NCBI GenBank assembly: GCA_013399015.1
Contig: VWZX01000240.1
Coordinates: forward strand, 749,033 to 813,032
From: Galbula dea
Taxonomy: Eukaryota > Chordata > Aves > Piciformes > Galbulidae
Reading direction: 5' to 3'
DNA: 64,000 nt
The position numbers and the translations under genes are program-made. Positions 56,851 through 64,000 of this stretch are shown here, piece by piece (position 1 is the stretch's first letter; each line of letters starts with the position of its first letter). Below the pieces are notes generated by a model. That model saw only the letters and a list, made by a program, of their open reading frames with translations. It had not been told where the DNA came from and ran no database searches.

Positions 56851-57964
56851 CTGCCATCTGCTCCTTGCTGGCCCTTGCTCAGGGCTTTGTAGCTCACTGG
56901 AAGTCCAGCACTGTCCTCACTGCAAAGTAGAAGCTCTCTGGGAGAGGCCGTGGGGTTAAATAAGAGGAGGTCCCAGATGGGAACAAAGATTTTTAGTGCA
57001 GGGAAGAAGAGAACTGGCAGCTCCAGGGGCTTGGCACAGAGCTGCAGGCTCTCCCCAGCAGCTTGTTCTCTGCCCACAGCAGCAGTGGCTGTGCTCTGCA
57101 TGATGGATGGGCATTTTTTGCAGATGAGCCAAGCTCTAAAATCCACAAGCCTAGCAAAAAAAAAAAAGTCATGTTTTTGTGCAAGAGCCTTTTGTCAACC
57201 ACTGCAAAGCTAAAGCAGCCTCAGCCTGAAGGCTCTGGGAGATCTTTTGGGAACTGTCTGGAACCTCAAATGCTGGCTGGCCACTTTGCTTTGGTTGCTC
57301 TGCCTGCAGGCAGGTGGTTCCTGGGTTGTCTCACCAGCAGATAGATCTCAGTAGGGAAGGATTTGCTGGCTTCTTGAGGTCTCCCTGGTGTAGCAGCAGT
57401 TCCCATCTCCAACAGTTAGATGCTGCAAGATTTGTCCCATTGGTGGGTGCTGGTCCTGTGGCTTTAGGAAAAGCTTGAGGCAGTGACCTCTTAGGAGGCC
57501 AAACTGGCTGTAGAAGTGATGTGCTTGAAGGGTGTGCATGGAGCTGCTCAGGGAGGGGTTGGAAGGGTATCATATCCCACAGACCTTGCAGGAGGAGAGT
57601 TAGGAGGTGCAAGCAGGATGGAGCTGTGAGAAATCCAGGCTTCTTTTTCAGTCAAAACCCCAAGGGACTTCACTGGCACAACTGCAGCTTTGGCATCTGA
57701 AACAGGTCAGTCATGCCACTCCATCAGTGGTCCCTGCAGAGCAGCCAGGGAGCAGGCTGGTGGGTGGCTGGACCAAAACCATGCCCAGGAGTGTGCTAAC
57801 ACTTCAGCAACCTGATGGTAGCAGGTCATTGACTGAGACTGTGTCCTGGTCTTGTTGGATTCCTGTAAGTGTGGGTGCTCCACCAAGGCATCTCACACCC
57901 ACCCAAAATTGAGCCCCAGGCTGTTGGGAGCTGTGCTGGCTGCAGGAGTAGACCCATGGGAACC
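56851..57964. other. PAQR8 intron 1, nothing recognised
   Basis: 1.1 kb with no recognised feature. Confidence 0.4.
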
Positions 57965-58385
57965 CTGTGAAGTTCAGGAAGGTCAAGTGCAAGGTCCTGC
58001 ACTTTGATCAGGGCAATCCCTGGAGAAGAAAAGACTTTGAGGAGGCTTCCTGGTGTGTTTTCAACATAGGAAAGGGACTTGGAGGAAAGGTGGAGAGAGG
58101 CTTTTTCCCCAAGCCTTGTGGTGACAGGACAAGAGGCAACAGTTCCAGACTGAAAAGGGGTAGGTTTAGGTTGGCCATAAGGAAGAGATGTTTTCCTCAG
58201 AGGGTGGTGAGTCCCTGGAACAGGTTGCCCAGAGAAGTTGGGGGTGTCCCATCCCTGGCCAGCTTGTTTGGGACTCTGAGCAACCTAATCTAGTGAAAGC
58301 TGTCCCTCCCCATGGCAGGTGGATTGCAACTAGATGATCTTGACTGGTTCCTTCCAACCTCTAAACCATTCTGTGTTGCTGTGTT
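57965..58385 (+). mobile_element. CR1 LINE with internal deletion
   Basis: Forward copy that starts at the KVKCKVLHFDQGNP-coding block, skips to the CGDRTRGNSSRLKRGRFRLA block, and ends with the accattctgtgttgctgtg tail. Confidence 0.9.
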
Positions 58386-59494
58386 AGTTGTGTGTGGGGA
58401 AGCAGGTCTGGAAAGAGCAAAGAGCAAAGGTTTGGGGAGGTCAGGAAGAGAAGCTACAGAATATTATTGCCTCTTGATCTGGTACAGTTTGGGATAGATT
58501 TGCTGGAGGAGAGACTTCTCAGCCAGAAGCTGGGGCTAGAAATAATGAACAGTAGCATGTTTTGCATCTGCCCAGTGCTGCAGATGGGTTGCTTTGTTCA
58601 CACAGAGTCTATTTGCTGTCATACCAGTAGCATCCCCCAGTTTTCTCCATGGCTAGGGATGAAGAAACTGCAGCTGTGTTTGTCACAGCAAGTCAGAAAC
58701 GTGCTGTGGTGACCCAGTGCTGTTCCCCAGCATGGTTTGAGACTGAACACAGTCCAGGAATTGTTCCTGGCTAACAGTTAACTTTTGGCTACCCATTTCA
58801 AAGAGTGAGGAGCATCCAAGCCATTCCAGGTGACCTCAGAACCATGGCTTCAGTGATATCTACCTCAAGATTTGGGCTCTTGCAGTAAAGCCAGCAGCCT
58901 GGTCACATCTTCAGTTTCCTAACTTTACATTTCCACTGCCCCACTTTGCTCCCCCAAACACTGCAGGACCTTGTGAGCTCCCCCCTCCATGGTGGGATGC
59001 TGTGGACCCCCTGATGCAATATTTAGCAGCAGCTTTGTTTTCCTTTGTCCCCTCTGAGCACAGCATTTCTCCTGCCTGCCTTGCTGCTCTCATCCTCTGG
59101 AGCCATCCCAACATGCAGGCAATGCAGAACCCATGTCAAGAGGCACTTGCTGCTCAGCACAGCTAAGCTGGCTGCTGGCCCAGCTTGCTTCCAGGCCAGA
59201 AATCCCAGGAGACCTGCTTTCAGAGGAGGGGGGGGCATCCTGCCATCTCCTGCTGGCTTTAATGGCTCACCTCCCAGCATCACGAGATGTTGGTTTCCTG
59301 GTTAATACATGCTTGGACAAACTCTGCTTCAGCAGCATGCTCTGTGTGTCTGTGTGGATACAGGAAAGCAGAATTGCAGCTATTTTCTGCTGTTTGAAAT
59401 TCTCCACAAGGTTTCTTTGAGCCTTTTTTTTCCTTAACAGGATATTTGAAGGCTTTCAGTGTCTCCAGTAAATCAGCTCATCTTTTACCTTCCA
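58386..59494. other. PAQR8 intron 1, nothing recognised
   Basis: Unassigned intron sequence. Confidence 0.4.
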
Positions 59495-59870
59495 GAGCAT
59501 CCTAACCTATGCAGGTCCCTGTTGGATGAGTGCTCCAACACCCTCACAGCAAAAATGTTCTTCTTCATGTTCAGATGGAACTTCTTGTGTTCCAAGTTTG
59601 TGCCTGTTGCCCCTTGGCCTGGCCCTGGGCACCACTGAAAAGAATCTGGCCCCATCTTCTTGCCACCTGACCTTTAGATGCTGACAAGCATTGAGCAGCT
59701 CCCCTCTGGGACTGCTCTTCTCCAGGCTAAGCAGCCCCAGGGCTCTCAGCCTTTCCTCCTCCATAGATACTCTAGTCCCTTCAGCATCTTTGGAGCCTCT
59801 GCTGGGTTCTCTCCAGTAGTTCCTTGTCTCTCTTCAACTGTGGAGCCCAGAGAGTCCTGACCCCTGTCTG
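59495..59870 (-). mobile_element. CR1 LINE fragment, tail missing
   Basis: Inverted ORF2 end (minus frame RLRALGLLSLEKSSPRGELL) without the terminal repeat. Confidence 0.87.
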
Positions 59871-61377
59871 GTTATGGGGATGTCCACATCCTTGATGATG
59901 GATGGTAGATCAATCCTTCATCCCCTGCTTCTGCAGCACTTGTAAACCCCAATAATTCCCTGGGGAGAGTATCTGAGCACTGTGTGCATCTGTCACAGTG
60001 AGGAGGAAGCTTAGTACCTAAACCTGTGGCAGGAGAAGGAAGCAGATAATAGCAACAGGTACAGAGGAGCTGCTGCTTCAGCCTGGCCAGTGTATCCCAG
60101 GTTCCAAAACATCAGGCAGAAAGGGACCAAGGAGCCAGCACCATGCCCTCAAGCTGCTCTTTCAGCCTTTGCCCTGAGCTCTCTGCCACTGCTTTAGTTG
60201 GAGGAGGAGATGTTTGGGCTCAGGGAGGACTAACTTACAGGCAGCAGGCTTTGGGATGAGGCTTATCCACTGCATCTGAGCAAGGTGCAGCCTTGGAGCA
60301 GCACTGGAGAGGTGACCTGAATTGCTCCTTGCCATCCCAGTGCTGTAGGAGCTGAAACCCCAAAGTTAACCCTCATGTAGGAGAGGCTCAGAATAAAACC
60401 CCAGGCTTCAAAATGACCTGGAATTCCTCCAAGGAATTGTACACAACTCCCAGAAGAGAGGAATTCAGGAATTAATCACCTGCAGCTCTCAAAAGCAGCC
60501 TGTTGCCCACTGCTGCACCATCACTGCTGTTACTTTCATGCTGTCCACAACCACTTTATTGGTTTTTTTCCTCCCTATTTTAAATGCAATGCCTTTATTT
60601 AAGACTTCCAGTCCTCTCTGCATTGTTTAACAGGAATTACTGCCTTTCTGGAAGCCTGTGTAAAGCCCTGGGGTTCCAATACTAGCCTGCAAGCAACTAC
60701 ATCCCATTGGGACAGGAGGGCAGACTGGTGGGAAAATCAGCCATACTCTGTAGGAAATCATCTCATTCAATTCCCTCCATCAGCCTGTGCCCAAAAAGAG
60801 CTGGGAAAAAGCTCAGGTTTCCAATGACTCTTCAAAAGAGGCAGAAAACTTGGAAGGGGATCTCTCTCCTCCTGTGCCTGTGGCTCTCATTGTGGCTGTA
60901 ATGATCCAGCCCTGGCCACCAGCCACTCCTTCCTACTCGCCTTGCAGCTCCCTCCCTGAACAAAACAAACAATAGTTGGTTACCCTTCATTGGGAGCAGC
61001 CAAAAAAGAACTGGATCCTCCCCCTGCCATCCCCCACCTCCCCGGAGATGGAAGGAGGGTGAGGACAGAATCTCAACGAGAAGCTCTGCAGATGAATGTG
61101 GCTTTCAGCTGCTCCTCCTCCCTGGGAAGGGAGAAGAATAAGGGCTCTGTGAAAGGGAAACAGCTAGGGCTGACCTTGGGTTTCTGGGTTGGTTGGTTGC
61201 TTTTCTTTTCCCCCCTCTTTTTCTCCTCTTTCTCTCTCTTTTCTAACGTTAATTGCTCCTCACTGTGTCCATCACATGATCCCTGGGAGCTGCCAACTTG
61301 TTCTCCCTCCTTAATGTGGCAACTGTGCTTTCAAGTGAGTAGTCTGCTCCCTTCCTGATTTACTGCTGCTTATCCCA
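59871..61377. other. PAQR8 intron 1, nothing recognised
   Basis: 1.5 kb without a recognised gene or repeat. A pyrimidine-rich stretch lies at 61200-61245. Confidence 0.4.
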
Positions 61378-61545
61378 GGATCATTCTGGCTGGAAAAGAT
61401 CTAAGAGATCTGGCTGGAAATGATCTAAGAGATCTGCTTGGAAGATGATCTCTAAGATCATCAAGTCCAACCATCAACTTATCCCACCCCCATGCCTCTA
61501 AACCATGCCCTGAAGTACCACATCTAGATGGTTTCTAAACACCTC
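61378..61545 (-). mobile_element. CR1 LINE 3' tail with a local duplication
   Basis: Inverted tail. The segment (gctggaaa)gatctaagagatct is repeated two to three times at 61389-61455, which points to slippage after insertion. Confidence 0.78.
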
Positions 61546-62147
61546 CAGATGTGTTTCTTGGGATTTTGGACTAGTATTTTGAATATCCCTGACCCTCAGC
61601 CTGTTAACAGCTACCATTTCCCAGCTATGGAAACCTGCCTAGAAAGACACTCTCCTGTCTGCTGCTGTCAGGGAGATCTGCAGCTTCTAACCTCTCCTTA
61701 GCTCTGCTCAAGGGTGGTGCACACTGAGCCCTGGGCATGAGAGACTGTGGCAAAATCCTGGTGCTAGCACTCACAGAGGCACAAGCTGGAGCCAGCCTGT
61801 GCCTGGTACAGGAGCAGCTTGTCTCTCTCCTATCCCTCTCAGCATGCAAAGCAGGCAGGCCATGGATGGTTGAAGGGGTGTTGAGCTCCTCACACTGGCA
61901 TGCAACCCGAAGCCCAGGCTTGATTGCTGTCTTCCTGTGTGTGTCTTCTGGTTGCTTTTGCTCTTAACAGGCAGGCTTCAGGGTATTGCTGCCTCTCTGC
62001 AGGAGATCAGCACCTTGACCCTGCTCCTGTGCAGCTAACCTGCTCAGGTTGTGCTGTATCTGAGCTGTTTTTCAGCATTCCTGAGGTCCATGCTGGCATT
62101 AGTCTGTGTTGGCCAAGAGGTGGGGAGCTTCAGTGTGCCTTTGCACA
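61546..62147. other. PAQR8 intron 1, nothing recognised
   Basis: No feature is recognised. Confidence 0.4.
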
Positions 62148-62760
62148 GAAATCCCAGCATGGTAGGGGTTGGAAGGGACCTCTGGAGATCATCTAGTCCA
62201 ACCCCCCTGCTAAAGCAGGGTAACCCACAGCAGCTTGCCCAGGATCACCTCCAGGTGGGGTTTGGAATCTCTCCAGAGAAGGAGACTCCACAACCTCTCT
62301 GGGCAGCCTGGGCCAGGGCTCCAACACCCTCACAGCAAAGTGTTCAGATGGACCTTCCTGTGTTCCAGTTTGTGCCCATTGCCCCTTGGCCTTTCACTGG
62401 GCACTACTGAAAAGAGTCTGGCCCAATCCCCTTGGCCCCCAGCCTTTAGCTCTTGCTCAACATTGAGCAGCTCCCCTCTGGGGCTGCTCTTCTCCAGGCT
62501 AAGCAGCCCCAGGGCTTTCAGCCTTTCCTCCTGCCAGAGATGCTGCAGTGCCCTCAGCATCTTTGTAGCTTTTGCTGTGCTCTCTCCTTGTTTCTCTTCA
62601 ACTGGGGAGCCCAGAACTGGACACAACATTCCAGAAGTAGCCTCACTAGGGCACAGTGATTGGGAGGAGCACCTCCCTCAACCTGCTGGCCACACTCTTG
62701 TTAATGCACCCCAATGCTGTTGGCTTTCTTGGCCACCTGGGCACCCTACTGCCGTCACCT
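62148..62760 (-). mobile_element. CR1 LINE fragment 110 bp upstream of the PAQR8 coding exon
   Basis: Inverted copy from the tail (aatcccagcatggtaggggt) through RLKALGLLSLEKSSPRGELL-type coding to ttcttggccacctgggcac. Confidence 0.92.
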
Positions 62761-62927
62761 TCAGCAAAATAGGAATCCAAACTTGGCTTTTTGCCCCCAC
62801 CAGCATGTTAGGAGACTACATCTGATGTTTTCCTTCCAAACATGAAAGTTTCTTCTTTCTCCCTTCCTTGCAGGGCACGTAGAGGACCTTACCCAGAGCC
62901 ACGCTGCCAGCCACGGTGAGCAGGGAG

Positions 62928-63986
62928 ATGACAGCCATCCTGGAGCGCATCAGCACGCTGTCCCTCAGCGGGCAGCATCTCAGCCGCCTCCCCAGGCTGC
63001 TGGAGGATGGTTTCCCCAAGATGCCTTGCACAGTCAAAGAGTGGGAGGTGCCTCAGCTCTTCAGGGAGCCCTACATCCACACTGGCTACCGACCCACCGG
63101 CCAGGACTGGCGCTACTACTTCCTTAGCCTCTTTCAGAAGCACAACGAGGTGGTCAACGTATGGACTCATCTCCTGGCAGCTCTGGCTGTGCTGCTGAGG
63201 TTCAAGACGTTTGTAGAGGCTGAGCAGTTACCTGTGGATGTGTGGTCCTTGCCTTTGCTCCTCTTTGTCCTCTCTTCTGTCACCTACCTGACCTGCAGCC
63301 TCTTAGCCCACTTACTGCAGTCCAAATCGGAGCTGTCCCACTACACCTTCTACTTCGTGGACTATGTTGGAGTCAGTATCTACCAGTATGGTAGTGCCCT
63401 GGCTCATTTTTACTACAGCTCTGACCAAGCCTGGTATGACAAGTTCTGGCTTTTCTTCCTGCCAGCAGCTGCTTTCTGTGGCTGGTTGTCCTGTGCTGGT
63501 TGCTGCTATGCAAAATACCGCTACCGCCGGCCTTACCCCATCATGAGGAAGATGTGCCAGGTGATCCCAGCTGGGCTGGCTTTCATCTTGGACATCAGTC
63601 CTGTTGCTCACAGGGTGGTTGTGTGTCACCTGGGAGGCTGTGAGGAAGATGCTGCTTGGTACCACACCTACCAGATACTCTTTTTCCTCATCAGTGCTTA
63701 TTTCTTCTCCTGCCCGGTCCCTGAGAAGTACTTCCCTGGCTCCTGTGATATCGTTGGCCATGCCCACCAGATCTTCCACACTTTCCTGGCCATCTGCACC
63801 CTATCACAGCTGGAGGCCATTCTTTTGGATTATAAAACCAGGCAGGAGATTTTCCTGAAGAGACATGGACCTTTCTCTGTTTATCTCTCCTGCATCTCTT
63901 TCTTTGGCCTGGTGGCTTGTAGTGCCATCACAGCTTACATCCTGCGATGCAGGATCAAGGCTAGCCTGGCTAAAAAGGACTCCTGA
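62928..63986 (+). CDS. PAQR8: Membrane progestin receptor beta (PAQR8), complete coding exon
   Basis: Single coding exon; the acceptor cttccttgcag ends at 62873. The ATG at 62928 gives 352 aa against 354 in human, with near-identity across the core. It is preferred over the in-frame GTG at 62916 because it aligns with the human N-terminus. PAQR-family seven-pass protein: a cytosolic N-terminus (1 to about 75, with VPQLFREPYIHTGYRP), then hydrophobic segments near 80-92, 108-130, 140-160, 172-192, 212-225, 246-262, 278-300 and 318-338. The conserved residues H128, D145, H280 and H284 (GHAHQIFH) match the metal-site pattern of the related adiponectin receptors. Members bind progesterone at the cell surface and act in oocyte maturation, gonad and brain. 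The 3'UTR runs off the window. Confidence 0.97.
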   Translation: MTAILERISTLSLSGQHLSRLPRLLEDGFPKMPCTVKEWEVPQLFREPYIHTGYRPTGQDWRYYFLSLFQKHNEVVNVWTHLLAALAVLLRFKTFVEAEQLPVDVWSLPLLLFVLSSVTYLTCSLLAHLLQSKSELSHYTFYFVDYVGVSIYQYGSALAHFYYSSDQAWYDKFWLFFLPAAAFCGWLSCAGCCYAKYRYRRPYPIMRKMCQVIPAGLAFILDISPVAHRVVVCHLGGCEEDAAWYHTYQILFFLISAYFFSCPVPEKYFPGSCDIVGHAHQIFHTFLAICTLSQLEAILLDYKTRQEIFLKRHGPFSVYLSCISFFGLVACSAITAYILRCRIKASLAKKDS

Positions 63987-64000
63987 GGGTCACAGATGTG

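Noticed and set aside
62916..62927. Upstream in-frame GTG start for PAQR8
   Set aside because: Vertebrate nuclear genes use ATG, and the ATG at 62928 matches the human N-terminus.
63312..63779. A 155-residue minus-strand frame
   Set aside because: Shadow of the PAQR8 coding exon.
1..64000. CRISPR arrays, operons, prokaryotic genes, tRNA and rRNA genes
   Set aside because: The window is avian nuclear DNA. The repeats are CR1 copies and minisatellites, and no tRNA- or rRNA-like sequence was seen by eye.

Overview
The window is nuclear DNA from a bird. It is full of short, 5'-truncated CR1 LINE copies, the typical avian retrotransposon, and carries a solo avian LTR. Its genes follow a vertebrate synteny block: miR-133b, IL17A (+), IL17F (-), MCM3 (-), PAQR8 (+). 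CR1-like sequence takes up roughly a fifth of the window by eye. That is high for a bird and would suit a CR1-rich lineage such as woodpeckers and their relatives, but this is only an inference.

Layout. 1-18565 is non-coding apart from the myomiR miR-133b hairpin (about 3900-3978). It holds a solo LTR (202-922), many CR1 fragments and a small duplication beside a single N at 5390. 18566-21220 is IL17A on + (TATA box, 3 coding exons, AU-rich 3'UTR). 25395-29340 is IL17F on -, tail to tail with IL17A. The two proteins are both 169 aa with identical exon lengths. 29340-35070 is intergenic and CR1-rich. 35071-46792 is a complete MCM3 on - (17 coding exons, 809 aa, all introns GT-AG), with a CpG-island promoter carrying paired E2F and CCAAT motifs. 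A G-rich minisatellite and a 58-N gap follow upstream of it. 47600-53400 has no recognised gene, but holds one unexplained minus-strand reading frame with a membrane segment. 53400-53850 is a second CpG island that I take as the PAQR8 promoter and non-coding exon 1. It is followed by a striking 1-kb, 31-bp minisatellite, a 9.3-kb CR1-bearing intron, and the single coding exon of PAQR8 (62928-63986).

The genes do not form one pathway. IL17A and IL17F are paralogous secreted cytokines. MCM3 is a subunit of the replicative helicase. PAQR8 is a seven-pass membrane progestin receptor. miR-133b is a muscle microRNA. They are neighbours by ancient synteny.

The least described structures are the CpG-graded minisatellite in PAQR8 intron 1, a recursive-splice-like AG|GT site just upstream of miR-133b, and the unexplained reading frame near 47.75-47.96 kb.
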